Of a DNA stretch of 64,000 nt, positions 44,506 to 54,086 are shown one piece after another. The notes beneath the pieces are model-generated. The model was not told the origin of the DNA and ran no database searches. It was given only the letters and a program-made list of their open reading frames with translations. The position numbers were made by a program, and so were the translations under genes. How positions within the stretch are numbered: position 1 is the stretch's first letter; each line of letters begins with the position of its first letter. This stretch comes from Sulfurimonas indica (GTDB taxonomy: Bacteria; Campylobacterota; Campylobacteria; Campylobacterales; Sulfurimonadaceae). The stretch spans positions 44,920 to 108,919 of the forward strand of contig NZ_SDID01000009.1 in assembly GCF_009192995.1 (NCBI RefSeq), in the 5' to 3' direction.

Positions 44506-45951
44506 TTACTTTGTAACTCCTAAAACACTCTCTTTTGGGAAAACAAATGTAGAGTGACGTAATACGGAGATTTTTTCACTCGGTTTACCATCTTTGTTCA
44601 GTGCATATGCATGGATAGTAATAGGAATGATAGTATCTTTTCTAGGGTCATCTACTAACATCTCTGTTGTTCTGAGTGTAACGATTTTTTTCTTTTTCAC
44701 ACCAGGTACAACTCTAAATGGTTTTGAAGGTTTCACAATTTTGATTTTACCTTCCATACCTTTTGGCGGAATAACTTCAAAGAAAAATTCCATTGGCTCA
44801 TTCTCAGTATTTTGCAATAAGAAGATATAAGAGTTATCTACCGTAAACTTATCAGCTGATTGATGCTTGATGGAGTAGAGTCTTGTCTCTTTGTTGATAT
44901 TTAAAAGCATATGCTCTTTTGTACTACCCATAAAGCCCAAGATAATACTGATACCTACAAGAAGCACCATATATGCAATAACTTTCGGACGGAAATATCT
45001 TGTTTTTCCTTTTCTCTCAACAATCTCATACTCACTCGACCATGTAACAAGAGACGGTTTGCCAAGTTTACCCATAACTGTCGTACATGCATCTACGCAC
45101 TCAAGACAGTTGATACACTCAAGCTGCAGACCTTTACGAATGTCAATATGTGTCGGACATACCGTCACACACTTCTCACAGGTCGTACACTCAGCTTCAG
45201 GGTCAATTGCCTGCAGGTCTTTTTGTTTCGTGACAAGTTTATGATGCTCTTCATCATAGATTTTACCACCACGGTGCTCATCATAGATAGCCATAACCGT
45301 ATGTTCATCATAAAGAACTGACTGCACACGAGAATATGGACAGACATAGATACAGAAGTTCTCTTTTAAAAATATAATGTCATATATCAAAAATGCCGCA
45401 ACACCTACAACAAAACCAATCATAACCATATGATTACCAGGATTGTTCAAGTATTTAAAGAAATCTTCCGGTGGAATGAAGTACCACATAAAGTCTGCAC
45501 CTGCAATAAGTGCTAAAACAGTCCAAATTAAAATAGCGATTACTTTTTTCGCTTTGTTTTCAGGTTTGGACATATCCGGCTCTTGCTGCTTGTTCCCAAT
45601 ACGCTTGCGCAGCTTTAAAAGTTTTGTCTCAATCAAATCACGATAGATGACGCGAAATACTGTTTGCGGACATACCCATCCACAAAAAACACGTCCTCCA
45701 AGAACCGTCATACCAAAGATACCCAAGAAAAGTATCATCAATAAAAACGGCATCAAATAGAGCTCTTGCATATCAAACTGAACAAATGCAAGATGGAGTT
45801 TCATCTTATCAAAACTTAAAAGGAAAAAATGATTTCCGTCTATCTTAATCCAAGGCAAGACTAAAGAAACAACTGTTGCCAAAGCATATACGTAATAACG
45901 CTTTATTCTCCATGGAGTAGGTATCTTTATACCTTTTTTCTCTTCACTCAT
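44506..45951 (-). CDS. ccoG: Cytochrome c oxidase accessory protein CcoG
   Basis: A 481-residue membrane protein that assists copper supply and assembly of the cbb3 oxidase (FixG/RdxA family). Visible are several helices, CGWVCPQTVFR and CPYSRVQS, a double ferredoxin motif CTTCEKCVTVCPTHI...CINCLECVDAC (two 4Fe-4S clusters), and a C-terminal immunoglobulin-like FixG_C domain. The ATG at 45951 with GGGAG eight bases upstream is preferred to a TTG at 45966. It is the second gene after a resolvase-like regulator gene, with a 19-base gap. Confidence 0.93.
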   Translation of the reverse strand: MSEEKKGIKIPTPWRIKRYYVYALATVVSLVLPWIKIDGNHFFLLSFDKMKLHLAFVQFDMQELYLMPFLLMILFLGIFGMTVLGGRVFCGWVCPQTVFRVIYRDLIETKLLKLRKRIGNKQQEPDMSKPENKAKKVIAILIWTVLALIAGADFMWYFIPPEDFFKYLNNPGNHMVMIGFVVGVAAFLIYDIIFLKENFCIYVCPYSRVQSVLYDEHTVMAIYDEHRGGKIYDEEHHKLVTKQKDLQAIDPEAECTTCEKCVTVCPTHIDIRKGLQLECINCLECVDACTTVMGKLGKPSLVTWSSEYEIVERKGKTRYFRPKVIAYMVLLVGISIILGFMGSTKEHMLLNINKETRLYSIKHQSADKFTVDNSYIFLLQNTENEPMEFFFEVIPPKGMEGKIKIVKPSKPFRVVPGVKKKKIVTLRTTEMLVDDPRKDTIIPITIHAYALNKDGKPSEKISVLRHSTFVFPKESVLGVTK

Positions 45952-45970
45952 ATATAATTCTCCCAATTTA

Positions 45971-46606
45971 TTATTTTGGACAGGTAATTGTGTTAATTAC
46001 CTGCTCTTCTGCATCTTTTGGTGCTTCTGGCAGCAATGACCCAAATGCGACCTGTTTGAGTTCACGTGATTCGATATAATCCTTAAGTGAACTTCTACTC
46101 ACATCTAAAAGTCTTGCCATTTCGCTCACACTTTTACCATCTTTTATAAATGCGATAATATCATTTATATAAACATCAAATTTTGAATTCGAGCGACTTC
46201 CTTTAGGTCGGCCAATAACCCTTTTGGACTCATTCTGCAGTTTTTGACGAAGTTGGTCCATCAATCCTAAAACGAGCATCACACTACTCTGTTGTGTCAT
46301 TATAACAGATTGCTTGATAAAATGGACACTAAACTCATTTTTAAGTAAACATGAAAACATCTGAATCAGATCTTCCATGTTTGTTGTTAGCACCCATACA
46401 TCATAAATCAGCAGTGTTGCTCTGTTTTTGGATTGAAAATATTTTGTCACTTCACCTCTTGCTTCAAGACGCTTGTTTTGTGAAGTGTAGTCAACGAACT
46501 CATCATCAATAACAAGGTTGTTTGAAATAGCATAAGAATTTATCAGCTGCAGCTGTTCATGTGCAGGTGCAAAATTCTTATCTGGTCTTATGTATGCAAT
46601 TACCAT
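45971..46606 (-). CDS. Resolvase-like HTH protein lacking the catalytic serine
   Basis: A 211-residue protein with a serine-recombinase (resolvase) N-terminal fold and a C-terminal helix-turn-helix. The start VIAYIRPDKNF aligns with the recombinase pattern YARVSTxDQ, but the nucleophile Ser is replaced, and the later DRLGR segment (LLIYDVWVLTTNMEDL) has lost its arginines. The end has GRPKGSRSN and an HTH, KSVSEMARLLDVSRSSLKDYIESR, as in resolvase DNA-binding domains. It therefore probably acts as a DNA-binding regulator rather than a recombinase. It is encoded just upstream of ccoG in the same operon. Confidence 0.75.
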   Translation of the reverse strand: MVIAYIRPDKNFAPAHEQLQLINSYAISNNLVIDDEFVDYTSQNKRLEARGEVTKYFQSKNRATLLIYDVWVLTTNMEDLIQMFSCLLKNEFSVHFIKQSVIMTQQSSVMLVLGLMDQLRQKLQNESKRVIGRPKGSRSNSKFDVYINDIIAFIKDGKSVSEMARLLDVSRSSLKDYIESRELKQVAFGSLLPEAPKDAEEQVINTITCPK

Positions 46607-46645
46607 TTAACGATTAAACCTCTCTTATTATTGATTTTCATCGTC

Positions 46646-46675
46646 ATTATACACTATTTTGACGAATTAAGTCAA
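46646..46675 (-). promoter_or_regulatory. Promoter with inverted repeat for the resolvase-like gene and ccoG
   Basis: On the minus strand TTGACT (46670-46675) and TATAAT (46646-46651) are 18 bases apart, a near-consensus sigma-70 promoter. The inverted repeat TTGAC-N7-GTCAA (46659-46675) covers the -35 and part of the spacer. Autoregulation by the HTH protein is a reasonable guess. Confidence 0.6.
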
Positions 46676-46807
46676 TAGTTTTTTAGTTTATTTCGTCATT
46701 TTATCTATTATTTGTCTTAAAAGATTTATTTTTCATAGTAGTTACAGCAGTTTTTATGTCCTCATGCGATAAAATATCCTCAATATTTTAGAAGCAAAAG
46801 AGTGTCA

Positions 46808-49800
46808 ATGACAACACAAGAGTATATCTTAGAGACTATAAAGAAGCGCCCGCTTATCATTGATGGAGCAATGGGTACACAACTCCAACAGCGTGACGAT
46901 CAAATTCCAAAAGAGGCATGGGAAGGCAATGAAGGGTGTAATGAGCTCTTAAATGTTACAGCACCCGAGATTATGAATGATATCTTCAGTGCCTATCTTA
47001 CAGCTGGAGCAGATTTTATCACGACAAATACTTTTGGTTCTTTTAGCTGGGTCTTGGATGAGTATCAGATTGGTCATCGTGCCTATGAGCTCACAAAGGC
47101 TGGAGCAGAGCTTGTAAAAAAACAGTGCCAAAAGTTCTCAACTCCCGAGCATCCACGTTTTTGTCTTGGCTCTATCGGTCCAGGAACAAAACTGCCATCA
47201 CTCGGACATATTACTTATGATGAGATGTATGAAGGCTACACAGAGTTTTGTCTCGCCCTCATCGATGGTGGTGTAGATGTTTTTCTTCTTGAAACCTGTC
47301 AGGATCCGCTTCAGATAAAAGCTGCTCTTCATGCTTGTGAAGAAGCCTGTCGTCAAAAAGAGGTAGATATTCCAATTATGGTCTCTGTTACTATTGAGCT
47401 CAGTGGTTCGATGCTCATAGGTACAGATGCACAAACTATTGCAACTATCATGGAACCTTTTAACATCATCTCTCTAGGGTTTAACTGTGGAACAGGACCT
47501 GAGCAGGTTGAAAAACATGTTAAAACACTCTCCGAGCTTTGGGGGAAACCTATAAGTGTACATGCAAATGCAGGTCTGCCACAAAACCGTGGAGGTTACA
47601 CCTACTACCCAATGGGACCAAATGAGTTTGCAGATAAGCAGGAAAATTTCTTAAAGTATGATGGTGTGAGCTTTTTAGGTGGTTGCTGCGGAACAACTCC
47701 GCAACACATCCGTGCTCTTGTTGACAGAGTTGCAAACATTACACCAAAAGCACCAAGTGGTTCTCAGGAGAACTCACTGGCTTCTCTTTTTAATACTGTT
47801 CCACTGATGCAACAGCCTGCTCCTCTGCTTATGGGAGAACGCTCAAATGCAACAGGCTCAAAAGCCTTCCGTGAGCTTCTGCTTGCCGAAGATTATGAAG
47901 GTACCCTCTCTGTAGCACAGCAACAGGTACGTGCCGGGGCACATGTTATTGATGTCAATGTCGGTTTTGCCGGTCGCGATGAGACAAAAGATATGAATGC
48001 CGTCATGGGGATGTACAACCAAAAGATTCCTATCCCTCTTATGCCGGACTCCACACAGACAAAAGGATTAGAGACCGCACTGAAAAACATCGGTGGTCGT
48101 CCAATTTTAAACTCTGTAAATCTTGAAGATGGTGAAGAAAAATTCGATGCGGTTTGCCAACTGGCTAAAAAGTTTGGTACTGCCCTCGTATGTCTTACTA
48201 TCGATGAAGTGGGAATGGCAAAAACAGTTGAAAATAAACTCGCCATAGCTGAGCGTATCATCAAACTTGCAACTGAGCGTCATGGGCTTAAAAAAGAGGA
48301 CCTTGTCTTTGATGTGCTTACCTTTACACTTGGGTCTGGTGATGAAGAGTATCTTGATGCCGGTATCAATACCATTGAAGCCATTCGTGAGCTGCGTAAG
48401 CGTCATCCTGAAGTTGGTACTACTCTTGGGCTCTCCAATATCTCTTTTGGTCTTGATAAAGATGCACGCCCATACCTTAACTCTATGTTTTTACACCACT
48501 GTCTCGAAGCAGGTCTGACATCCGTTATTATCAATGTTAAACATATCATTCCGATTAACAAAATAAGCAAAGAAGACCAAGAGATTTGTGACAACCTTAT
48601 CTTTAATCGTGGAGAAGACCCGCTCTTTAAATTCATTGAGCACTTTAGCTCAAAAGAAGCTGTTGATAATGAAGCTGAAGATGCTGAATATCTGGCGATG
48701 AGCGATGAAGAGAAAATTGCAAAACTCTTGATGGATGGCGATAAAGATAGAATGATCCCTCTTGTTGAAGAGGTGCGTCACCGCATCGCTCCTGAAGTCA
48801 TTGTCAATGAAATTTTAATCGATGCGATGAAAGTTATCGGTGAGCTCTTTGGTTCAGGACAGATGCAGCTTCCTTTTGTACTCCAATCTGCAGAAACAAT
48901 GAAAAAGACGGTTGATTATCTTAACCCTTACCTACCAAAAGTTGAAAAAGAGGTCGATACAACTCTTGTCCTTGGAACGGTAAAAGGAGATGTACATGAT
49001 GTTGGGAAAAACCTTGTTGATATCATTCTCTCTAATAATGGTTACAAAGTGAAAAACCTTGGTATCAAAGTAGAGCTTGAGCAGTATTTAGAGACTCTTA
49101 ATGAGGGGCATGTTTCAGCCCTTGGAATGAGTGGGCTGCTTGTAAAATCAACACAAGTTATGCTTGAAAATCTTAAAACATTGGAAGAAAAAGGCATCAC
49201 TATCCCGATTTTACTTGGCGGTGCGGCACTGACACGCAGTTTTATCGATGATTTTTGTCGTCCTGCTTACAGCGGTCCTATTTTTTACTGTAAGGATGCC
49301 TTTGACGGGGTTACTGCCATGAGCCGTATAGAGGCGGGCAATATGGACACAAACCTCCATCCTGATGCTCCTGAAATTGAGAAGAAAGAGGAAAAAGAGG
49401 TCATCATCCCTCCTTACGAAGAGATAAAAATGCCTTCACGTGAGGTTCCGATTCCAACCCCTCCATTTTGGGGACGCCGTGAGATAAAGCTCACACAGCA
49501 ACAAGTAGAGATGGCCTTTAAGTGGATAAACCATAAACTTCTTTTTAAATCACGCTGGGGATATACATCAAAAGGTATGAGCAAAGAGGAGTATCAAAAA
49601 CAGCTTGATGAAGTGGTCTGGCCGGCTTATGAAAAGCTCAAACGCCGCTTTATAGATGAACAGCTCTTTGAACCAACGATCCTCTATGGCTATTGGCCTT
49701 GTCGCAGTGATGACAACTCTCTACTTATCTTTGATGAGAGTGAAGGGTGGCACTCTGAGGATGAAATAAACCATGAGCCACTCAAAAATGTTATAGGGCG

Positions 49801-50290
49801 AGCAGAAGAGATATTTACTTTCCCAAGACAAAGAAAGAAACCGCACCGAGCTCTGAGTGATTATTTCCATGCAGACCGTCATGATGTCATTGCTCTTACC
49901 TGTGTCAGTGCAGGAAGCAAACTGAGTGAAGTTGAGCGTGAGATATATGAACGTGGAGACTATACAGAGTACTACCAATTCCACGGACTAGGAGTCGAGC
50001 TTGCAGAAGCACTTGCAGAGATTGCTCATAAACAGATACGACTTGATTTAAACATCGCAAAAGATGAAGGAAACACATTAGCAGATGTACGCATGAACCG
50101 CTATCAGGGAAGTCGCTACTCCTTTGGTTACGCAGCCTGTCCGGACTTAGAGCTTAATCGTCCACTCTTTAATCTTTTAAAACCCCAAGAGTTTGGTATA
50201 GAGCTAAGTGAAACCTTTCAGATTCATCCGGAGCAATCAACATCTGCATTAGTGGTTTATCATCCAGAAGCCACATATTATAATGTGTAA
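46808..50290 (+). CDS. metH: Cobalamin-dependent methionine synthase
   Basis: A 1160-residue MetH, methylating homocysteine from methyltetrahydrofolate. Domains: homocysteine-binding (1-310, zinc Cys in GFNCGTG and GGCCGTTP), pterin-binding (about 335-590, GERSNATGSKAFRELL), cobalamin cap (about 640-740), B12-binding (about 745-880, the DVHDVGKNLV axial-His motif) and a reactivation domain (about 930-1160, ending YGYWPCRSDDNSLLIF...RYSFGYAACPDL). AAAAGAG lies five bases before the ATG at 46808; a GTG at 46802 is less likely. An intrinsic terminator follows. Confidence 0.96.
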   Translation: MTTQEYILETIKKRPLIIDGAMGTQLQQRDDQIPKEAWEGNEGCNELLNVTAPEIMNDIFSAYLTAGADFITTNTFGSFSWVLDEYQIGHRAYELTKAGAELVKKQCQKFSTPEHPRFCLGSIGPGTKLPSLGHITYDEMYEGYTEFCLALIDGGVDVFLLETCQDPLQIKAALHACEEACRQKEVDIPIMVSVTIELSGSMLIGTDAQTIATIMEPFNIISLGFNCGTGPEQVEKHVKTLSELWGKPISVHANAGLPQNRGGYTYYPMGPNEFADKQENFLKYDGVSFLGGCCGTTPQHIRALVDRVANITPKAPSGSQENSLASLFNTVPLMQQPAPLLMGERSNATGSKAFRELLLAEDYEGTLSVAQQQVRAGAHVIDVNVGFAGRDETKDMNAVMGMYNQKIPIPLMPDSTQTKGLETALKNIGGRPILNSVNLEDGEEKFDAVCQLAKKFGTALVCLTIDEVGMAKTVENKLAIAERIIKLATERHGLKKEDLVFDVLTFTLGSGDEEYLDAGINTIEAIRELRKRHPEVGTTLGLSNISFGLDKDARPYLNSMFLHHCLEAGLTSVIINVKHIIPINKISKEDQEICDNLIFNRGEDPLFKFIEHFSSKEAVDNEAEDAEYLAMSDEEKIAKLLMDGDKDRMIPLVEEVRHRIAPEVIVNEILIDAMKVIGELFGSGQMQLPFVLQSAETMKKTVDYLNPYLPKVEKEVDTTLVLGTVKGDVHDVGKNLVDIILSNNGYKVKNLGIKVELEQYLETLNEGHVSALGMSGLLVKSTQVMLENLKTLEEKGITIPILLGGAALTRSFIDDFCRPAYSGPIFYCKDAFDGVTAMSRIEAGNMDTNLHPDAPEIEKKEEKEVIIPPYEEIKMPSREVPIPTPPFWGRREIKLTQQQVEMAFKWINHKLLFKSRWGYTSKGMSKEEYQKQLDEVVWPAYEKLKRRFIDEQLFEPTILYGYWPCRSDDNSLLIFDESEGWHSEDEINHEPLKNVIGRAEEIFTFPRQRKKPHRALSDYFHADRHDVIALTCVSAGSKLSEVEREIYERGDYTEYYQFHGLGVELAEALAEIAHKQIRLDLNIAKDEGNTLADVRMNRYQGSRYSFGYAACPDLELNRPLFNLLKPQEFGIELSETFQIHPEQSTSALVVYHPEATYYNV

Positions 50291-51799
50291 CTACCTACGT
50301 CTATAAGAGAGTGCCTCTAAAAGGTGCTCTTTTTTTATACGTTCCGAACTATCCAAATCAGCTACCGTTCGTGCAACCTTTTGTACTTTTTTAATGCTCC
50401 TAAATGATAAACGAAAACGCTCAACTGCCATTTCCAAAGTAGTTGTTGCATCCTCATCCATTACACAATACTGCTCTATCGCATCATCATCCAGCTTAGC
50501 ATTAAAGCTGTTTTGTCCTCTTTTTCTTGCAAATATATGTGCCTCAACAACTTTTTTATGCAACTCTTTGGAAGAATAACTTGGCTTATCATAAGACTTG
50601 ACGTTTTGCATCGTCACAGAGATGTCAATACGATCCAAAAAAGGCTCAGAGAGTCTGTTTTTATATTTTTGAATCTCTAGCTCATTACATCTGCACTCTT
50701 TGTGCTCATCCAAAAGGTTAGCACAAGGGCATGGATTCATCGCTCCAACAAACAAAAAGTTCGCCGGATATTCCACTTTGGAATGTACACGTGAGATACG
50801 GATCTTATTATCCTGCATAGGCTCACGCAGAGCTTCTAGAACTGATTTTGAAAAATATGGCAGCTCATCAAAGAATAAGATGCCATTATTCGCAAGTCCT
50901 ATTTCGCCGATGCGGGCTTTATGACTCCCACCTCCAAAAATAGAAGCAAGGGTAGAGCTGTGATGCGGATTTTTAAAAGGACGATGCGGTTTAAAGTCCG
51001 GTTCATTTCCTTCCAAGACCTGCAGTTTTGCAAAATCAAGTATCTCTGACATCTGCATTGGTGGCAAGATATAGCGAAGCCGAGAGGCTATCATACTTTT
51101 TCCACAACCGGGACTACCTTCTAAAAGCAGATTATGCATCCCCGCAGCTGCAATGAGTGCTGCACGTTTTGCCACTTCTTGACCTTTTACATCAATAAAA
51201 TCCTCTTCATACTCTTTAACATAGTAATATCTTTTAGCACCCAGTTCATAAAAAGGGTACTCTATAGCACTGCTAGATACTGATGGCGTTATCTGCTTTT
51301 GATTTTTTAAAACTTCCATTGCCTCTTTGAGTGTATTCACTCCGTAAAAAGCAACATTTGGAATTTTAGAGAGCTTCTCTAATGATTCTGCCGGTACGAT
51401 TACCTTACTTATCAAGCCTTGATTTGCCAAAGAGAGGATGAGAGGGTAGAGCTGTATGTTCTCTTTGACATCACCTGAGAGTCCAAGCTCACCAAAAATG
51501 AACCACTCATCAAAATCTTCTACTGCATCATTGAGCAAAATTAAAAGTGCGATGCTCAGGTCAAAATGAGAGCCTGATTTTGAGAGTTCACTTGGGGAGA
51601 GATTGAGTGTTATGCGTTTTGGAGGAAAAGAAAACTCATTACTCAGCAGTGCTGATTTTACCCGCTCTTTAGCTTCTGATATGGCAGTTGAGACCATGCC
51701 AACAATGGAAAAGGACGGTAAGCCTTTTGTCAGTGTTGCTTCCACCTCAACAACTTTGGCTTCTATACCTTCGTTTGTAGCACACTTTATCTTTTTCAT
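50291..51799 (-). CDS. comM: YifB/ComM-family Mg chelatase-like AAA ATPase
   Basis: A 502-residue protein of the ComM group, a hexameric helicase that extends branch migration during natural transformation. Domains: N-terminal Lon-protease-like S16 fold (about 1-160), AAA+ domain with Walker A LLEGSPGCGKSMIA and Walker B GILFFDELPYF, a zinc-binding insertion with CPCANLLDEHKECRC, and a C-terminal Mg_chelatase C-domain (RAVRF...LEALSYR). GAGG precedes the ATG. Its 3' end is overlapped by the metH terminator on the other strand. Confidence 0.9.
   Translation of the reverse strand: MKKIKCATNEGIEAKVVEVEATLTKGLPSFSIVGMVSTAISEAKERVKSALLSNEFSFPPKRITLNLSPSELSKSGSHFDLSIALLILLNDAVEDFDEWFIFGELGLSGDVKENIQLYPLILSLANQGLISKVIVPAESLEKLSKIPNVAFYGVNTLKEAMEVLKNQKQITPSVSSSAIEYPFYELGAKRYYYVKEYEEDFIDVKGQEVAKRAALIAAAGMHNLLLEGSPGCGKSMIASRLRYILPPMQMSEILDFAKLQVLEGNEPDFKPHRPFKNPHHSSTLASIFGGGSHKARIGEIGLANNGILFFDELPYFSKSVLEALREPMQDNKIRISRVHSKVEYPANFLFVGAMNPCPCANLLDEHKECRCNELEIQKYKNRLSEPFLDRIDISVTMQNVKSYDKPSYSSKELHKKVVEAHIFARKRGQNSFNAKLDDDAIEQYCVMDEDATTTLEMAVERFRLSFRSIKKVQKVARTVADLDSSERIKKEHLLEALSYRRR
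50308..50337 (+). terminator. Intrinsic terminator of metH
   Basis: AGAGTGCCT (50308-50316) pairs with AGGTGCTCT (50322-50330), including two G-U pairs, over a five-base loop and is followed by seven T (50331-50337). It lies inside the last codons of the convergent comM gene. Confidence 0.85.
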
Positions 51800-51879
51800 A
51801 CAGCAACCTCATTGTAGTTATCTGTATCTTAGTGGGTTTTTAAATTAACTTGGAGGAATATGACAAAATGCCATATTTA

Positions 51880-52410
51880 TTATGCAGATTTTTTAGCTTT
51901 TCGCTCTTTTTGGAGTTTTTTATACTCTTTTTCAAACTTTTTACGACGTGCATAAGAGAGTTTGTCAATAAATAGGATACCATCTAAATGGTCCATCTCA
52001 TGCTGAATCGCAATGGCTAAAAGCCCATCTGCTTCAAGTGTCTTAGTATTACCGTCCCTATCTTGATAGTTAATTGTCACTTTTTCATAGCGTTTTATAT
52101 CTTCATAAAACTGAGGAACACTGAGACACCCTTCTTGATATGTCGTCTCACCTGACTTCTCTACAAGAATCGGATTTATAATTTCTAAAAGATTTTCAGG
52201 AGGCTGCTCTCCATCCTCATCGGGAATGTTTAAAATAAGCGCGCGAATAGGATGTGCTACTTGAATAGCTGCAAGCCCTATGCCGTTTGTATTTATCATC
52301 AACGGGTTCATTGCATCTAAAAGCTGATGAAGTTTTTCATCAAAAACTTTAACCTCTTTGGACTTCTCACGCAGACGTTTATCTGGATACTCTACTATAT
52401 TTAACTTCAT
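51880..52410 (-). CDS. def: Peptide deformylase
   Basis: A 176-residue metalloenzyme removing the formyl group from nascent proteins. All three motifs are present: GIGLAAIQV (about 42-50), EGCLS (about 94-98) and QHEMDHLDG (about 137-145). The C-terminal tail is lysine-rich, as in Gram-negative type I enzymes. It lies 16 bases downstream of the degenerate GGDEF gene in a minus-strand run led by tig. Confidence 0.96.
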   Translation of the reverse strand: MKLNIVEYPDKRLREKSKEVKVFDEKLHQLLDAMNPLMINTNGIGLAAIQVAHPIRALILNIPDEDGEQPPENLLEIINPILVEKSGETTYQEGCLSVPQFYEDIKRYEKVTINYQDRDGNTKTLEADGLLAIAIQHEMDHLDGILFIDKLSYARRKKFEKEYKKLQKERKAKKSA

Positions 52411-52426
52411 CTCTTAAAACTGTTTC

Positions 52427-53482
52427 CTATTTTCTAAGCGAAACTGCATAATCTGAATTTTTTAACTCATACGCTTTTTCTATACCATCTAATGCACTCA
52501 CCACTATCTCTTCGACAGAAAAGTCCGGGTCGATGTCTGTTACACCAATTGAGATTTTCAGCTGAATCTCACGGTCTGCCAAGAAGAAGTTTGAATTTGA
52601 AACAAGTTCACACAGACGTTCGCTTGCTTTTTTCGCACTATCAATATCAGTATGTTTGAGTAGCATTGAAAAAACACCATTGCCATAGTGTGCAACTATA
52701 TCACTACGTCTTGAAGTTTTCAGAAGTAGTCTTGCTATAGTTCTAACCATTAAGAGTACTGCTTTTTCATTGTTAACACTCTTTTTAAGTTCACGAGAAA
52801 GCTCTATCATAATGAGTGAACTTTTATGATGGAACTCTTTAATAAGCCCCATCTCCTGCTCAATCTTTGTTAAAAGATAGCGTTTATTGTAAACTCCAAA
52901 CTGATTGTCAAAAATTGTCTCATTCTCTACATTTTTCACTATCTTGGCAGTAACATCATAGATAGTTCGCATCTGCATGCTTTGTGTTTTGAGTATTGTA
53001 TTGAGTTTTGTTACATCATTCTCTAAGGTCGAAATGATTGCAAGTGCTTCCTGTGCTTCTGGTTTATCAGCAAGCTCTTGCTTTCTTTTTTCTAAGATCT
53101 TTGTCATCAAAGACATGTTCTTATAAAGATTAGCTGTAACTCCCAAGATGCCTTTTATAGAACTAAAGCCCTGCTTAAGGCTTTGTTCAAGTGCAATGGT
53201 GTTTTCATCTTCATCATTCTCTTCAAGCTCCAAGATAGAGTGAATCTGTTTGCGAAGATTTTCACTCTTATCTTCTAAAAGTCTGTCAAAGTAAAGTGAA
53301 AAGTTATTTGGTGTCGGTGGGAGATTATCTGCAGTGAGGGCATTTAAAACCTCTTTTGCATAGATTTCAATATCACTTGAGGGACTATCCATATCAAGAG
53401 CACTGATAACAGGCATATCTACATCAGAACTAGGTTCATCAATATTTCTACGACTCTTTTTTTTTCTTAATGTGCCTGCCAT
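52427..53482 (-). CDS. Degenerate GGDEF-domain protein
   Basis: A 351-residue cytoplasmic protein with an N-terminal charged region, a helical central part (about 100-170) and a GGDEF-like C-terminal domain (about 190-345). The active-site signature GGDEF is replaced by GNGVF (HYGNGVFSMLL), so cyclase activity is unlikely; it may bind c-di-GMP or act as a scaffold. AAGGAG precedes the ATG. It is placed between clpP and def, as in other Campylobacterota I recall. Confidence 0.82.
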   Translation of the reverse strand: MAGTLRKKKSRRNIDEPSSDVDMPVISALDMDSPSSDIEIYAKEVLNALTADNLPPTPNNFSLYFDRLLEDKSENLRKQIHSILELEENDEDENTIALEQSLKQGFSSIKGILGVTANLYKNMSLMTKILEKRKQELADKPEAQEALAIISTLENDVTKLNTILKTQSMQMRTIYDVTAKIVKNVENETIFDNQFGVYNKRYLLTKIEQEMGLIKEFHHKSSLIMIELSRELKKSVNNEKAVLLMVRTIARLLLKTSRRSDIVAHYGNGVFSMLLKHTDIDSAKKASERLCELVSNSNFFLADREIQLKISIGVTDIDPDFSVEEIVVSALDGIEKAYELKNSDYAVSLRK

Positions 53483-53494
53483 CTCTAACTCCTT

Positions 53495-54085
53495 CTACTC
53501 TTTGTCGCTCTTTTGCAAAACTTCATCAATCATACCATACTCTTTTGCTTCTGCGGCACTCATAAAGTTGTCACGGTCTGTATCAAGCTCCACTGTTTTT
53601 ACATCCTGACCGGTATTTGCTGCCAAGATTTCATTGAGCTCTTTTTTCATACGAAGAATCTCTTCAGCCTGAATAGCGATGTCCGTTGCCTGACCCTGCG
53701 CACCACCAAGTGGTTGATGAATCATGATACGTGCGTGAGGCAGTGCATAACGCTTGCCTTTTTCTCCACTAGAGAGTAAAAAAGCACCCATAGACGCCGC
53801 TTGACCAATACAGATAGTCGCTACATTTGGACGAATGTAGTTCATTGTATCATATATTGCCATACCGGCAGTCACTACACCACCCGGAGAGTTAATGTAG
53901 AAGTAGATATCTTTTTCAGGGTCTTCTGCTTCAAGAAACAAAAACTGTGCAACAATTGTAGAAGCAACAGCATCATTTACTTCACCGCTAAGCATAACGA
54001 TTCTATCTTTTAAAAGACGAGAGTAGATATCATAAGAGCGTTCACCACGCCCTGTTTTTTCCACTACATAAGGAATATAGCTCAT
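53495..54085 (-). CDS. clpP: ATP-dependent Clp protease proteolytic subunit
   Basis: A 196-residue serine protease subunit, tetradecameric, working with Clp ATPases. Catalytic residues lie in [11 protein letters not shown] (Ser98), MIHQPLGG (His123) and the later Asp ([12 protein letters not shown]). The N-terminus [28 protein letters not shown] is typical. Its ATG starts one base after the tig stop, so tig and clpP are cotranscribed. Confidence 0.97.
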   Translation of the reverse strand: MSYIPYVVEKTGRGERSYDIYSRLLKDRIVMLSGEVNDAVASTIVAQFLFLEAEDPEKDIYFYINSPGGVVTAGMAIYDTMNYIRPNVATICIGQAASMGAFLLSSGEKGKRYALPHARIMIHQPLGGAQGQATDIAIQAEEILRMKKELNEILAANTGQDVKTVELDTDRDNFMSAAEAKEYGMIDEVLQKSDKE

Positions 54086-54086
54086 A

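Noticed and set aside
45971..46606. Resolvase-like gene as a sign of a transposon or integron
   Set aside because: No terminal repeats, res site array or cargo genes are visible, the catalytic Ser is missing, and it is in an operon with ccoG.
46680..46807. Cobalamin riboswitch upstream of metH
   Set aside because: The 5' region is too short and lacks the B12-box-like conserved segments.
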